DNA of 64,000 nucleotides from Blastococcus saxobsidens (GCF_002938435.1 NZ_POQT01000006.1:1-64000); one strand, 5' to 3'. Positions 1-11,433 are shown, counted from the first letter of the stretch. Program-made: numbers and translations. The notes: generated from the letters alone by a model not told the origin.

Positions 1-1
1 C

Positions 2-805
2 GAGCCGGCGGTACCCCCGCCGGGGGCGCCGCCGGAGCCGGCCCGGCCCGCGGCGACGGACCCGGCCGAGCCGGCGGTCGCACCGGGGGAGGTCGGACCC
101 GGCCCGCTGCGCACGGCCCGCCGCCGGCGGGACCTGGTCGCTGCCGCGCTCATCGGCGTCCTGTCGCTGCTGCTGGGCTTCGCCCTCGCCGTGCAGGTCC
201 GCAACGCCGACGAGGCCCAGGTGCTGGCCGGCGCGCGCGAGGAGGACCTCGTGCGCATCCTCGACGAGCTCAACCTGCGCGAGGACCGGCTCCGCCAGCA
301 GCTCTCCGAGCAGCGTTCGGCCCTGCAGGAGCTCAACGGGTCCGGCAGCCGCACCGGGACCGCCCTGGAGGAGGCGCGGCAGCGGGCGCAGGAGCTGGGC
401 ATCCTCAACGGCACGCTGCCCGCGCAGGGGCCGGGGATGACGCTCGCCATCCGCGATCCCGCCGGCGACGTGCGGGTCACCGACCTGCTCGAGGTGATCC
501 AGGAGCTGCGCGGCGCGGGGGCCGAGACGATGCAGGTCGACGGCGTCCGGATCGGGCTGTCCTCGGCGGTCACGGGGAAGGCCGGGGACCTGCAGGTGGA
601 CGGCACGGACCTCAGCTCGCCCTACGAGTTCGTCGTCATCGGAGAGCCCCAGAACATGGCGACCGCCATGAACATCCCCGGTGGGGTCGTGCAGCTGATC
701 GGCGGCCGCGGTGGCAGCGTGCAGATCAGCCAGTCCGACCTGCTGGTGGTGGACGCGTTGCGGCCGCTCGACCGACCTCAATACGCTGCCCCCGACACCG
801 AGTAA
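2..805 (+). CDS. DUF881 family membrane-anchored protein (5' end missing)
   Basis: The frame is open from the first bases of the window, so the N-terminus is cut off; 267 codons are visible. They show a Pro/Ala-rich cytoplasmic tail, an Arg cluster (ARRRR), one hydrophobic segment (about residues 46-64) and then a coiled-coil stretch followed by the DUF881 domain (ending VVDALRPL). The family has no proven biochemical role. In actinobacteria DUF881 genes sit with DUF1290, gcvH and garA, as here, equivalent to Rv1825 in M. tuberculosis. A methionine-free start means the ATG/GTG lies upstream of the window; the internal GTG at 191 would remove the membrane anchor and is unlikely to be the real start. 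Confidence 0.85.
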   Translation, partial: EPAVPPPGAPPEPARPAATDPAEPAVAPGEVGPGPLRTARRRRDLVAAALIGVLSLLLGFALAVQVRNADEAQVLAGAREEDLVRILDELNLREDRLRQQLSEQRSALQELNGSGSRTGTALEEARQRAQELGILNGTLPAQGPGMTLAIRDPAGDVRVTDLLEVIQELRGAGAETMQVDGVRIGLSSAVTGKAGDLQVDGTDLSSPYEFVVIGEPQNMATAMNIPGGVVQLIGGRGGSVQISQSDLLVVDALRPLDRPQYAAPDTE

Positions 806-857
806 GGACCTCGGTGCCCCCCACCTCTCGCTCCGCTCGAGGCGGGCCCCTGCACCG
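804..857. repeat. Palindromic repeat element, copy 1 (intergenic)
   Basis: About 54 bp between the DUF881 stop and gcvH. It shares the blocks AAGGACC, TGCCCCCCACC, CTCGC, CGCTCG, GGCGGG and CCTGCA, in order and with near-equal spacing, with copies at 49155-49207 and 57644-57698. The centre can fold into a hairpin. This copy is not inside a gene. Confidence 0.75.
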
Positions 858-893
858 ACGCCGTTCCATTCCCTCACGAGGAGACGCCGCCGC

Positions 894-1298
894 ATGAGCA
901 CGCCCGACGACCGCCGCTACACCGACCAGCACGAGTGGGCGCTGGTCCAGGGCACCGACGGCACGTCGACCGTCGTCCGGATCGGCATCACCCACCACGC
1001 GCAGGACGCGCTGGGGGACATCGTCTTCGTCCAGCTGCCCGAGGTCGGCGCCCAGGTGGCGCCGGGGACGGCCATCGGCGAGGTGGAGTCGACCAAGTCC
1101 GTGTCGGACTTCTACGCGCCGGTCGCCGGCACCGTCGCCGCGGTCAACGAGCGGCTCGCCGACGCCCCCGAGACCGTCAACTCCGATCCCTACGGCGAGG
1201 GCTGGCTGGTCGACATCGCCGTCCCCGGCGAGGGCGGTGACCCGCTGGGTCAGCTGCTCGACGCCGCCGCCTACCAGGCCCTGGTCGACGGTTCGTGA
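894..1298 (+). CDS. gcvH: Glycine cleavage system H protein
   Basis: 134 aa carrier protein that shuttles the lipoyl-bound aminomethyl group among the P, T and L proteins of the glycine cleavage system. The lipoylation motif [11 protein letters not shown] is present with the acceptor Lys near residue 64, in a biotinyl/lipoyl fold ending WLVDIAV. The ATG at 894 is chosen because a GAGGAG Shine-Dalgarno lies about 10 nt upstream and the N-terminus ([11 protein letters not shown]) aligns with the family; the longer open frame back to 711 overlaps the previous gene. It lies in the same cluster as gcvP, 3.2 kb downstream; gcvT and lpd are not in the window. Confidence 0.97.
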   Translation: MSTPDDRRYTDQHEWALVQGTDGTSTVVRIGITHHAQDALGDIVFVQLPEVGAQVAPGTAIGEVESTKSVSDFYAPVAGTVAAVNERLADAPETVNSDPYGEGWLVDIAVPGEGGDPLGQLLDAAAYQALVDGS

Positions 1299-1335
1299 CC
1301 GGGCAGCCGGGAGGCTGACTCCCGGTCGGCCTCAC

Positions 1336-1341
1336 TATGAT
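1336..1341 (+). promoter_or_regulatory. Candidate promoter of garA (TATGAT -10)
   Basis: TATGAT matches the -10 consensus in five of six positions and has CTGACT 15 bp upstream as a weak -35. It would give a long, structured leader of about 210 nt before garA. Confidence 0.45.
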
Positions 1342-1348
1342 CTCGAAA

Positions 1349-1392
1349 GGGGCGGATCCACCCGGGTCACCTGCGGGAAACCCATCCGCCCC
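1349..1392 (+). promoter_or_regulatory. Inverted repeat in garA leader
   Basis: GGGGCGGAT (1349-1357) is perfectly complementary to ATCCGCCCC (1384-1392) with 26 nt between. It starts just past the expected transcription start and about 170 nt before the garA start, so it is either a leader structure or a terminator of gcvH read-through. No known riboswitch core was recognised in it. Confidence 0.45.
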
Positions 1393-1560
1393 GCACTGCA
1401 CGTCCGGTTGACCCTCGGGCCGACCGGCTGGTTCCATGACCCACGGTCCGCCGCTCCCGCGGCGGCCGACCACGGAGGGCTGACCGGCCCACCGTCCGCC
1501 GGCCGCCCGCGGCCCGTACCGAGGCCCGCGGCGGGCCCCTCGCACCGGAGGAGAAGCAAC

Positions 1561-2073
1561 GTGCACTGCACTCGCTGTGGCCACGAGAACCCCGAGGGCA
1601 GTCGCTTCTGCGCGCAGTGCGGCTCGGCTCTCGCTCCCGAGCGCGTCGGCGAGTCGACCAGCGTGATCCCCAAGGTCGGCGGTGACGACTCCGGCGAGCA
1701 GCCGGAGGCGACCGAGACCCCGGAGGCGCACGCCGCCGTCGAGTCGCTGCCCGCCGGGTCGGCGCTCCTGGTGGTCAAGCGCGGCCCCAACGCCGGCAGC
1801 CGCTTCCTGCTCGACCAGGACGTGACGACCGCAGGGCGCCACCCCGACAGCGACATCTTCCTCGACGACGTCACGGTGAGCCGCCGGCACGTCGAGTTCC
1901 ACCGCGAGGGCGGTGGCTTCTCGGTGCACGACGTCGGCAGCCTCAACGGCACCTACGTCAACCGTGAGCCGGTGGACGTGGCGAACCTGGCCGGCGGCGA
2001 CGAGGTGCAGATCGGCAAGTTCCGGCTCGTGTACCTCACCGGCCCGCGCACCGGCGAGCCGGCCGCTCGCTAG
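1561..2073 (+). CDS. garA: GarA-type FHA protein with N-terminal zinc ribbon
   Basis: 170 aa. In mycobacteria GarA is a switch protein that binds and inhibits 2-oxoglutarate dehydrogenase and glutamate dehydrogenase until phosphorylated by PknB/PknG. The FHA domain (about residues 62-150) is nearly identical in pattern to the mycobacterial protein: GSALLVVKRGPNAGSRF, then GRHPDSDIFLDDVTVSRRH and GSLNGTYVN. The N-terminus differs: a CxxC-x13-CxxC zinc ribbon occupies residues 2-22, followed by ESTSVI where mycobacteria carry the ETTS phospho-motif. The GTG at 1561 follows a GGAGGAG Shine-Dalgarno at 8-15 nt; the earlier in-frame start would overlap gcvH. The stop overlaps the next gene's start (TAGTG). 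Confidence 0.93.
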   Translation: MHCTRCGHENPEGSRFCAQCGSALAPERVGESTSVIPKVGGDDSGEQPEATETPEAHAAVESLPAGSALLVVKRGPNAGSRFLLDQDVTTAGRHPDSDIFLDDVTVSRRHVEFHREGGGFSVHDVGSLNGTYVNREPVDVANLAGGDEVQIGKFRLVYLTGPRTGEPAAR

Positions 2074-2801
2074 TGGGCGTGCCCGAGCGCGACCGCGCGC
2101 TCGGGGACGCCGCCGACCAGCACACGCCACGCCTGACCATCGGTGAGGTGCTGGCTGTTCTTCGCGACGACTTCCCCGACGTGACGATCAGCAAGATCCG
2201 CTACCTGGAGTCCGAGGACCTGGTCCACCCGCAGCGCACGCCGTCGGGGTACCGGAAGTTCTCGCGGGCCGACGTGAGCCGGCTGCGCTACGTGCTGACC
2301 GCGCAGCGGGACCACTACCTGCCGCTGCGGGTCATCAAGGACCACCTGGACGCGCTGGACCGCGGTGAGCCGCTGCCCGGCACGTCGGCCGCCGCCCCGC
2401 CACCCCCCGCCTCGACGGGGGAGGGGGAGGAGGCGCCGCTGACCCCGGAGCAGTTCGCCCGGGCCGCCGGTCTCGAGCCCGGGCAGCTGGCCGACTGCGT
2501 CCAGTTCGGGCTGCTCTCGACCGACGCCGACGGGCGGCACCCGGCCGGCGACCTGCCCATCGCCCGGGCGGCCGCGGGGCTGGCCCGGCACGGCATCGAG
2601 CCCCGCCACCTGCGGGTCTACCGCAGTGCGGTGGAGCGCGAGGCCGGGCTCGTGGAGCAGCTCGTCGCACCGGTCCTGCGGGCCCGGTCCGAGGAGGCGC
2701 GCACGCGCGCCACCGAGAAGCTGACCGAACTGGCCGCGCTGTCCGCGCAGTTGCACACGGCGTTGCTCGAGACGCGCCTGCGGGACCTCCTGCGCCCCTG
2801 A
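2073..2801 (+). CDS. ftsR: MerR-family regulator, FtsR type
   Basis: 242 aa. N-terminal MerR winged helix (residues 19-88: LTIGEVLAVL, SKIRYLESEDLVHPQRTPSGYRKFSRADVSRLRYVL in shorter runs) followed by a Pro-rich linker and a C-terminal helical domain. It is the positional and sequence counterpart of Rv1828; the Corynebacterium homologue FtsR activates ftsZ expression. The GTG start overlaps the garA stop by one base, implying translational coupling. A GTG two codons later is an alternative start. Confidence 0.85.
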   Translation: MGVPERDRALGDAADQHTPRLTIGEVLAVLRDDFPDVTISKIRYLESEDLVHPQRTPSGYRKFSRADVSRLRYVLTAQRDHYLPLRVIKDHLDALDRGEPLPGTSAAAPPPPASTGEGEEAPLTPEQFARAAGLEPGQLADCVQFGLLSTDADGRHPAGDLPIARAAAGLARHGIEPRHLRVYRSAVEREAGLVEQLVAPVLRARSEEARTRATEKLTELAALSAQLHTALLETRLRDLLRP

Positions 2802-2915
2802 CCGGGCGTACCGTGGAGCCGTCGCCGTCCGATCCCGTCGACGGCCCGACAGTGACCGGCCGCCTGTCCAGACCGTCCCGCCCGACCCCCCGGGCCGCAG
2901 CCGAGGAGCCGCACC

Positions 2916-3407
2916 GTGCAGGAGCTTCGAGTCGTCGGCGTCCGCGTCGAACTGCCGGGCAACCAGCCCATCCTGCTGCTCAAGGAGACGCAGGGTGAGC
3001 GCTACCTGCCCATCTGGATCGGCGCCGTCGAGGCAGCCGCCATCGCGTTCGAGCAGCAGGGTGTCCGCCCGGCCCGCCCCATGACGCACGACCTGCTCCG
3101 CGAGGTCGTGCGGACGCTGGGCGCGGAGCTGGAGGCGGTCAACATCACCGAGATGCGCGACGGCATCTACATCGCCGAGCTGGTCTTCGGTGACGAGCGC
3201 GTGGTCAGCGCCCGGCCTTCCGACGCGGTGGCGCTGGCGGTGCGCACCGGCGCACCGATCTACGGCGCCGACGACCTCCTCGACGAGGTGGGGATCGAGA
3301 TCCCCGACGAGCAGGAGGACGAGGTCGAGAAGTTCCGCGAGTTCCTCGACCAGATCTCGCCGGAGGACTTCGGAGCCGGTTCCGGCTCCGGTGGCAACCC
3401 CACCTGA
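2916..3407 (+). CDS. Bifunctional nuclease family protein (DUF151)
   Basis: 163 aa, the normal length for the DUF151 family (Rv1829 counterpart). Conserved blocks seen: LLKETQGERYLPIWIG near residue 24, AAAIAFEQQG, RPMTHDLL and RPSDAVALAVRTGAPIY. Plant and bacterial members have been reported to have both RNase and DNase activity, but the role in actinobacteria is not settled. The C-terminus is acidic, then Gly/Ser-rich. It lies between two MerR genes, the same order as in mycobacteria. Preceded by GAGGAGCC as a Shine-Dalgarno. Confidence 0.88.
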   Translation: MQELRVVGVRVELPGNQPILLLKETQGERYLPIWIGAVEAAAIAFEQQGVRPARPMTHDLLREVVRTLGAELEAVNITEMRDGIYIAELVFGDERVVSARPSDAVALAVRTGAPIYGADDLLDEVGIEIPDEQEDEVEKFREFLDQISPEDFGAGSGSGGNPT

Positions 3408-3489
3408 GCCCAACAGGTTCCTATCGGCAGGTGCGCCCCGGACCATCACTCCAAATGGGGCAGGTGTGGCGACACGCCGCCCCGCTCAG

Positions 3490-3518
3490 TTGACCGGCCT
3501 CCTGGCCCGGCTTACCGT
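3490..3518 (+). promoter_or_regulatory. Housekeeping-type promoter upstream of second MerR gene
   Basis: TTGACC (3490-3495), a 17-bp spacer and TACCGT (3513-3518) form one of the best sigma-A-like promoters in the window. It would start transcription near 3525 and give a leader of about 85 nt. Confidence 0.7.
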
Positions 3519-3609
3519 CGGCGGACAACAACGGTGTGACACCTGGGTTCCCGGGCGATGGACCGTCGACCTGCTGCTGACGGTGGCGGGACAGAGGAGG
3601 ACGCTGGAC

Positions 3610-4185
3610 GTGAGCGACCAGAGCAACGGCTCCCAGGGTCAGCTGTTCAGCGACGCCGCCGTCGGGGCACCGCAGTACGACGAGGTCGACACCGACCTCG
3701 TCGGTTACCGCGGCCCGACCGCCTGCGCCGCTGCCGGGATCACCTACCGACAGCTGGACTACTGGGCCCGCACCGGCCTCGTGGCCCCGTCCGTGCGCAG
3801 CGCCACGGGCTCGGGCACCCAGCGGCTGTACTCCTTCCGCGACATCCTCGTGCTCAAGGTCGTCAAGCGGCTGCTGGACACCGGGGTCTCGCTGCAGAAC
3901 ATCCGCAAGGCCGTCGACCACCTGCGCCAGCGCGGCGTGAAGGAGCTGGCCAACGTCACGCTCTTCTCCGACGGCGCCACGGTCTACGAGTGCACCTCGG
4001 CCGAGGAGGTCGTCGACCTGCTGGCCGGCGGCCAAGGCGTCTTCGGCATTGCCGTCTCGGGCGCGCTCCGGGAGCTGTCCGGCGAGCTGGCCGAGCTGCC
4101 CGCCGAGCGCATCGACGGCGGCCAGGTCGTGCCGTCCGACGACGAGCTCTCCATGCGCCGTCGTCGCCGCGCCGCCACCGCCTGA
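3610..4185 (+). CDS. MerR-family transcriptional regulator (Rv1830 type)
   Basis: 191 aa. The helix-turn-helix starts near residue 37 (ACAAAGITYRQLDYWARTGL, then TQRLYSFRDILVLKVVKRLLDTG) and is followed by SLQNIRKAVDHLRQRG and a small C-terminal domain ending in an Arg-rich tail. It is orthologous in position to Rv1830, an essential regulator in mycobacteria. The GTG at 3610 is chosen because AGAGGAGG lies 10-17 nt upstream; the open frame extends back through the DUF151 gene but is a shadow there. Its own promoter lies at 3490-3518. It precedes gcvP and may be a local regulator, which is inference. Confidence 0.88.
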   Translation: MSDQSNGSQGQLFSDAAVGAPQYDEVDTDLVGYRGPTACAAAGITYRQLDYWARTGLVAPSVRSATGSGTQRLYSFRDILVLKVVKRLLDTGVSLQNIRKAVDHLRQRGVKELANVTLFSDGATVYECTSAEEVVDLLAGGQGVFGIAVSGALRELSGELAELPAERIDGGQVVPSDDELSMRRRRRAATA

Positions 4186-4438
4186 GGTTCGCGGCTCGGG
4201 CACGGGTTCCGGCCCCGTGACGCCGGGCCGCACCTGAGCCGCGCTCCTGCGGCAGCACGCCGACGCCCGGTTCCACCTGCGCTCGCTGCGGGTCTCCGAC
4301 CGTCGTCCCGCCGCTGCCACGGGTCGGTCCCCGCGCCACTCGGACGCCGCCGCCGGCGGGCGGGCCCATGGCCGCCGAGCTGCCCGGCTGACGCCCGGAC
4401 GGGCGCGCCCCGGGGCGGTCGATCGACGCGGCCGGATA

Positions 4439-4460
4439 CGACAAATGTCGCTGGTAGCGT
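4439..4460 (+). promoter_or_regulatory. Leaderless promoter of gcvP with overlapping palindrome
   Basis: The -10 box TAGCGT (4455-4460) ends 7 nt before the gcvP ATG, so transcription probably starts at the start codon. Just upstream, CGACA-AA-TGTCG (4439-4450) is a 12-bp palindrome in the -18 to -29 region, a plausible operator position. No glycine riboswitch motif was recognised in 4186-4467, and a leaderless mRNA would leave no room for one. Confidence 0.6.
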
Positions 4461-4467
4461 CGGACGA

Positions 4468-7494
<3,027 letters not shown>

Positions 7495-7508
7495 CCCGGC
7501 CCGCCGCT

Positions 7509-7539
7509 GCACGCCGACGCCGAAGACGGTGCGGCGTGC
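7509..7539 (+). terminator. Hairpin after gcvP
   Basis: GCACGCCG (7509-7516) pairs with CGGCGTGC (7532-7539), with further pairing possible in the loop. It starts 15 nt after the gcvP stop. There is no U tract, as is common for actinobacterial terminators. Confidence 0.5.
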
Positions 7540-7544
7540 TTCTG

Positions 7545-7603
7545 CGCCCATGCGCCTGGATGCGGTTGTCCGACGCGCACAACTGCATTCAGGCGCATGG
7601 GCG
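7545..7603. repeat. Inverted repeat with 25-bp arms
   Basis: Arms at 7545-7569 and 7579-7603 are complementary at 23 of 25 positions, and the two exceptions become G-U pairs in RNA from the + strand. The loop is 9 nt. It lies between the convergent ends of gcvP and the DUF5999 gene and could be a bidirectional terminator or a mobile palindromic element. Confidence 0.8.
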
Positions 7604-7641
7604 TGCCGTGCAGTGCCTTGCGGTCCTGCCGACCCGAGGAC

Positions 7642-7860
7642 TCAGGCGCTGACGGGCTGGGGGGCGAGCCACACGTGGTGGTCCCCGACGGCGCTGCCGT
7701 CGGGGAGCAGCTCGCCGTCGTCGTCGAAGAGGACGACGCCGTTGCACAGCAGCCGCCACCCCTGCTCGGGGTGGCTGCTGACGACGGCGGCGAGGTCGCG
7801 GGCCTCGCTCGTGGCCTCGGGGCAGGGCGTGCGGTGGGCGCACATGGCGATCACATCCAT
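7642..7860 (-). CDS. Small DUF5999-like protein
   Basis: Up to 72 aa from the ATG at 7860; the core begins at MCAHRTPCP (ATG at 7845, 67 aa), which is the usual family N-terminus. The rest (HPEQGWRLLCNGVVLFDDDGELLPDG) matches a small soluble family common in actinobacteria and of unknown function. The two Cys and the His near the N-terminus could bind metal, which is inference. It is convergent with gcvP and divergent from nothing close; neither start has a strong Shine-Dalgarno. Confidence 0.75.
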   Translation of the reverse strand: MDVIAMCAHRTPCPEATSEARDLAAVVSSHPEQGWRLLCNGVVLFDDDGELLPDGSAVGDHHVWLAPQPVSA

Positions 7861-7940
7861 TCGGCCGGGAGGAAGCCGGCCAGTCACTAACAGTACGTGG
7901 TCGCTTACGCGACACCCATAGTGTCGGCACGTCGAGCGGT

Positions 7941-7970
7941 CCAGGTCACGTGATCCAGGTCACCTGATCA
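7941..7970. repeat. Imperfect palindrome and 14-bp direct repeat
   Basis: CCAGGTCACGTGAT (7941-7954) is followed directly by CCAGGTCACCTGAT, a tandem 14-bp repeat with one mismatch. The second unit is part of GATCCAGGTCACCTGATC (7952-7969), a palindrome resembling those at 41829-41845 and 41892-41908. It lies downstream of the pantothenate kinase stop and upstream of the DUF5999 gene. Confidence 0.6.
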
Positions 7971-8051
7971 CCCGAAGGGGTCGTCACTTCCTGCCATAGC
8001 GGTACGGCGCGGCGCGTGCGCCGCCCGCTCGCCACGGCGTGTCGCGCGGTG

Positions 8052-9014
8052 TCAGAGCTTGCGGAGCAGCACCCGGCGGACCGAGTGGTCCGCGGCCTTC
8101 TGCAGCACCAGGCGGGCGCGGGAGCGCGTGGGAGCGATGTTGTCCCGCAGGTTGGGACCGTTGACCGCCGACCAGATGTCCAGAGCGGTCTCGCGGGCCT
8201 GGTCGTCGGTCAGCCCGGCGAAGCGGTGGAAGTAGGCGCCGCTGTCCTGGAACGCCGTCCGCCGCAGGGCCAGGAACCGCTCCACGTACCAGCGCTGGAT
8301 GTCGGCCTCGGCGGCATCGACGTAGACGGAGAAGTCGAAGAAGTCCGACAGGAACACCTCGGGCGCCGAGCCGTCCTGGCGGCGGCCGGCCTGGAGGACG
8401 TTGAGCCCCTCCACGACGAGGATGTCCGGCCGGTCCACGGCCTGCGCGCCGTCGGGCACGATGTCGTAGGACTGGTGGTCGTAGACCGGCGCGAAGACCT
8501 CCTCGCGGCCGGACTTCACGTCGGCGAGGAAGCGCAGCAGCGCCCGCCGGTCGTAGCTCTCCGGGAAGCCCTTGCGGCCGAGCAGCCCGCGCTCCTGGAG
8601 CGCGCTGTTGGGCAGCAGGAAGCCGTCGGTGGTGACCAGGTCCACGCGGGGTGCGCCGGGGCCGGCGGCCAGGAGCGTCTGCAGCAGGCGGGAGGTCGTG
8701 CTCTTGCCGACGGCGACGCTGCCGGCCACGGCGACGACGAAGGGCACCTTGGCCGTGGAGTCCCCGAGGAACTCGCTCTGCGCGGCCCACAGCCGGCGGC
8801 TGGCAGCCACGTGCAGGTCGAGGAGCCGGGCCAGCGGCAGGTAGACCGTGGCGACCTCGTCGAGGTCGATCCGGTCGCCGAGGGACGCCAGCTCCTCCAG
8901 TTCGGCCTCGTCCAGGGGCAGCCGGGACCCGGCCGCGAGCGCCCGCCACGAGTCCCGGTCGAACACCGCGTAGGGCGAGATGGAGCCGCGCGTCCCAGCC
9001 GTCACGGCGACCAT
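8052..9014 (-). CDS. coaA: Type I pantothenate kinase
   Basis: 320 aa, close to the usual length of 310-320. It phosphorylates pantothenate in the first step of coenzyme A synthesis. Seen: [12 protein letters not shown] near residue 13, the P-loop [11 protein letters not shown] (about 96-106), [30 protein letters not shown] and the family C-terminal motif [21 protein letters not shown]. The ATG at 9014 fits the family length; the frame stays open far upstream but runs antisense to the GNAT gene. The two genes are divergent, 114 bp apart. Confidence 0.96.
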   Translation of the reverse strand: MVAVTAGTRGSISPYAVFDRDSWRALAAGSRLPLDEAELEELASLGDRIDLDEVATVYLPLARLLDLHVAASRRLWAAQSEFLGDSTAKVPFVVAVAGSVAVGKSTTSRLLQTLLAAGPGAPRVDLVTTDGFLLPNSALQERGLLGRKGFPESYDRRALLRFLADVKSGREEVFAPVYDHQSYDIVPDGAQAVDRPDILVVEGLNVLQAGRRQDGSAPEVFLSDFFDFSVYVDAAEADIQRWYVERFLALRRTAFQDSGAYFHRFAGLTDDQARETALDIWSAVNGPNLRDNIAPTRSRARLVLQKAADHSVRRVLLRKL

Positions 9015-9115
9015 CGTGCCGTCTGACCCGCCGGCGGCCTGCGCGCGGGTCACCCGGGCGGGTGTGGCCGGCTGCCGCCGGGCGGTGCGCGGACCCCCGG
9101 ACGGCGCCGCACGTC

Positions 9116-9121
9116 TAGGGT
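9116..9121 (+). promoter_or_regulatory. Leaderless -10 box (GNAT gene)
   Basis: TAGGGT ends 7 nt before the GTG at 9129. Confidence 0.6.
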
Positions 9122-9128
9122 TCGGGAC

Positions 9129-9953
9129 GTGCCTTCCCGCCCGGGACTGCTCGAGTGCATCGAGCGCTACTTCGCCGCCGCACCGCTGCCGGACGCCCGC
9201 GTCGAGCGTGCCGGCGCGCTCGACGTGCCCATCGCCGATCCGGCCTGGCCCTTCCCGGCCCGGCCCCGCCGCGACGCGGACGAGAACCCGGTGACCGTCG
9301 AGGACGTGCGTGCCGCGATCGTCCTGCAGCAGGCCGCCGGCCTGCCCGCCGCGCTGGAGTGGATCCACGAGTGCTCCCCGGAGGTGGCGGCCGCGGCGCG
9401 CGCCGCCGGCATGCCGGTGGAGGACCTCCCGCTGCTGGTCGCCGACGACCCCGTCGACCTGGTGCTGCCGGTCGGCGTGCGGCTGTTCCTCGTGGGCGCC
9501 GACGACCCCGCACTGCCGCGGTTCCAGCAGATCGCGGCCATCGCGTTCGCCCACCCCGGCGGCGCGGCCGACGTGGGGGACGCGCCCCTGGACACCTCGC
9601 CGGAGGCCGCGGCGCGCACCGCCGTCCTGCGCGAGCGGATCGCCGACGGCCGCACCGTGATGATGGTGGCGATGGAGGACGGCGAGCCGGTGGCGGTCGG
9701 CTCCCACCAGCCGATCGACATCGACGACGACTCCCAGGTCAGCGAGGTCGTGGGGGTGGCCACGCTGCCCCGCCTGCGCGGCCGCGGACTGGGCGCCGGC
9801 CTGGTCTCGGCGCTGGTCGCCCACGCCCGCGAGACGGCCGACCTGGTGTTCCTCGCCGCCGGTGACGACGACGTCGCCCGCGTCTACGAGCGGATCGGCT
9901 TCGCCCGGATCGCGACCACCGGGGTCGCGGAGCTGCCGGCGCCCGAGGCCTGA
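9129..9953 (+). CDS. GNAT family N-acetyltransferase
   Basis: 274 aa. The C-terminal half is a GNAT domain: the acetyl-CoA binding motif RGRGLGAGL (about residue 218), preceded by the beta-4 strand [11 protein letters not shown] and followed by [11 protein letters not shown]. The N-terminal 120 residues ([24 protein letters not shown]) are of a type often fused to GNATs in actinobacteria and may be a substrate-binding domain. Substrate unknown. Leaderless GTG start. Divergent from coaA, convergent with the PEBP-like gene 16 nt downstream. Confidence 0.85.
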   Translation: MPSRPGLLECIERYFAAAPLPDARVERAGALDVPIADPAWPFPARPRRDADENPVTVEDVRAAIVLQQAAGLPAALEWIHECSPEVAAAARAAGMPVEDLPLLVADDPVDLVLPVGVRLFLVGADDPALPRFQQIAAIAFAHPGGAADVGDAPLDTSPEAAARTAVLRERIADGRTVMMVAMEDGEPVAVGSHQPIDIDDDSQVSEVVGVATLPRLRGRGLGAGLVSALVAHARETADLVFLAAGDDDVARVYERIGFARIATTGVAELPAPEA

Positions 9954-9969
9954 ACGCCGGCAGCCCGGC

Positions 9970-10515
9970 TCACTGCTGCTCGTACGTGAGGACCAGGGTC
10001 GCCCGCGCGAGCGTGTGGAAGAAGAGGTTGAAGCCCAGGACGGCCGGGGTGGTGTCGCCGTCGACGTCCAGCCGCTCGGTGTCGACGGCGTGCACGACCA
10101 CGAAGTACCGGTGCGGCCCGTGGCCGGCCGGGGGAGCGGCGCCTACGTACCCGGCGAACCCGCCGTCGTTGCGCAGCTGCAGCGCCCCCTCGGGCAGCTG
10201 CGGGGAGTCCTTGTCACCGGCTCCGGAGGGCAGCTCGGTGACCGAGGCCGGGATGTTGGCGACCGCCCAGTGCCAGAACCCGCTGGCGGTCGGGGCGTCG
10301 GGGTCGTAGACCGTGACGGCGAAGCTCTTCGTGCCCTCGGGGAAGCCCGACCAGGACAGCTGCGGTGAGCGGTCCTCGCCGCCGGCGCCCATCACGCCGC
10401 TGACGTGCGGCACGGGCAGCACCTGCCCGTCGGTGACGTCGCTGCTCGTGACGTCGAAACCCGGCACCTGGGGCAGGAAGTCGTACGGGTTCGGCGGGGT
10501 GGGCCGGTCGGCCAT
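9970..10515 (-). CDS. YbhB/YbcL family PEBP-like protein
   Basis: 181 aa. Phosphatidylethanolamine-binding-protein fold; bacterial members have no agreed function. Seen: [26 protein letters not shown] (in two shorter conserved blocks near residue 50-75), HWAVANIP and [11 protein letters not shown]. No signal peptide. The ATG at 10515 has GAGGGAGAG upstream. It is convergent with the GNAT gene and divergent from the HAD gene. Confidence 0.92.
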   Translation of the reverse strand: MADRPTPPNPYDFLPQVPGFDVTSSDVTDGQVLPVPHVSGVMGAGGEDRSPQLSWSGFPEGTKSFAVTVYDPDAPTASGFWHWAVANIPASVTELPSGAGDKDSPQLPEGALQLRNDGGFAGYVGAAPPAGHGPHRYFVVVHAVDTERLDVDGDTTPAVLGFNLFFHTLARATLVLTYEQQ

Positions 10516-10674
10516 GGTGGTCTCTCCCTCGATCGCTGGGGGAACGGCCTGTCGGGTGCGGTGTGCCGTCCCGTCGCGACCCTAGGCAGCGGCAGCCCCG
10601 CGCGCCCGTCGGCCGCCCGCGCCGTGGACACGGGGACGTCGCAGGTCCACCACGTGCGTGTCATCGGTCGCCGG

Positions 10675-10680
10675 TAGCGT
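10675..10680 (+). promoter_or_regulatory. Leaderless -10 box (HAD-GH65 operon)
   Basis: TAGCGT ends 6 nt before the GTG at 10687 and would drive both the HAD phosphatase and the coupled GH65 gene. Confidence 0.65.
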
Positions 10681-10686
10681 CGCGCC

Positions 10687-11433
10687 GTGCCCACTCCGCG
10701 AGAGCTCGGTCTGCCCGCCGGCGTCCGTGCGTGCCTGTTCGATCTCGACGGCGTCCTCACCCGCACGGCGACCGTGCACATGGCGGCCTGGAAGCGGACC
10801 TTCGACGAGTTCCTGCGCGCGACCGATCCGGCGGCGCCGGCGTTCACGCAGGAGGACTACAACCGGTACGTGGACGGCAAACCGCGCGCCGACGGCGTCC
10901 GGGACTTCCTGGCGAGCCGGGGCATCACGCTCCCCGAGGGCGCGGCCGGCGACGCCCCGGACGCCGCGACCGTGGCCGGCGTGGCCACCCGCAAGAACGA
11001 GCTGGTGCTGCGCGAGCTCGAGGAGCAGGGCGTCGAGGTCTACGAGGGCTCGGTGCGCTACCTGCGCGCGGTCAAGGAGGCCGGGCTGGCCACGGCGGTG
11101 GTCACGGCGTCGGCCAACGGCGGTCAGGTGGTGGCCTCCGGCGGCTTCGCCGACCTGATCGACACCCGGGTCGACGGCGTCGTGGCCGGGCGGGAGGGGC
11201 TGCGCGGCAAGCCGGCGCCGGACACCTTCCTCGCGGGAGCGCGCGCCCTGGGAGTCGAACCGCGCGAGGCCGCGGTCTTCGAGGACGCCCTGGCCGGCGT
11301 CGCCGCGGGCCGCGCCGGGGGTTTCGCCTTCGTGGTGGGGGTCGACCGGGTGGGCCAGGCCGACGGCCTGCGCGCGGCCGGCGCCGACGTCGTCGTGACC
11401 GACCTGGACCAGCTGATGGGGGAGGGGCGGTGA
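10687..11433 (+). CDS. HAD hydrolase, beta-phosphoglucomutase type
   Basis: 248 aa. HAD motif I is DLDGVLTRTATVH (about residue 18), with motif II TASANGG, motif III in GLRGKPAPDTFL and motif IV VFEDALAGV. The helical cap and the coupling to a GH65 phosphorylase point to beta-phosphoglucomutase, which converts the beta-glucose 1-phosphate released by the phosphorylase to glucose 6-phosphate. The family also contains simple phosphatases. Its TGA overlaps the next gene's GTG (GTGA), so the pair is translationally coupled. Leaderless start. Confidence 0.85.
   Translation: MPTPRELGLPAGVRACLFDLDGVLTRTATVHMAAWKRTFDEFLRATDPAAPAFTQEDYNRYVDGKPRADGVRDFLASRGITLPEGAAGDAPDAATVAGVATRKNELVLRELEEQGVEVYEGSVRYLRAVKEAGLATAVVTASANGGQVVASGGFADLIDTRVDGVVAGREGLRGKPAPDTFLAGARALGVEPREAAVFEDALAGVAAGRAGGFAFVVGVDRVGQADGLRAAGADVVVTDLDQLMGEGR

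Noticed and set aside
4186-4467. Glycine riboswitch upstream of gcvP, as in some actinobacteria
   Set aside because: No GGAGAG or other aptamer core was recognised, and the promoter position indicates a leaderless mRNA.
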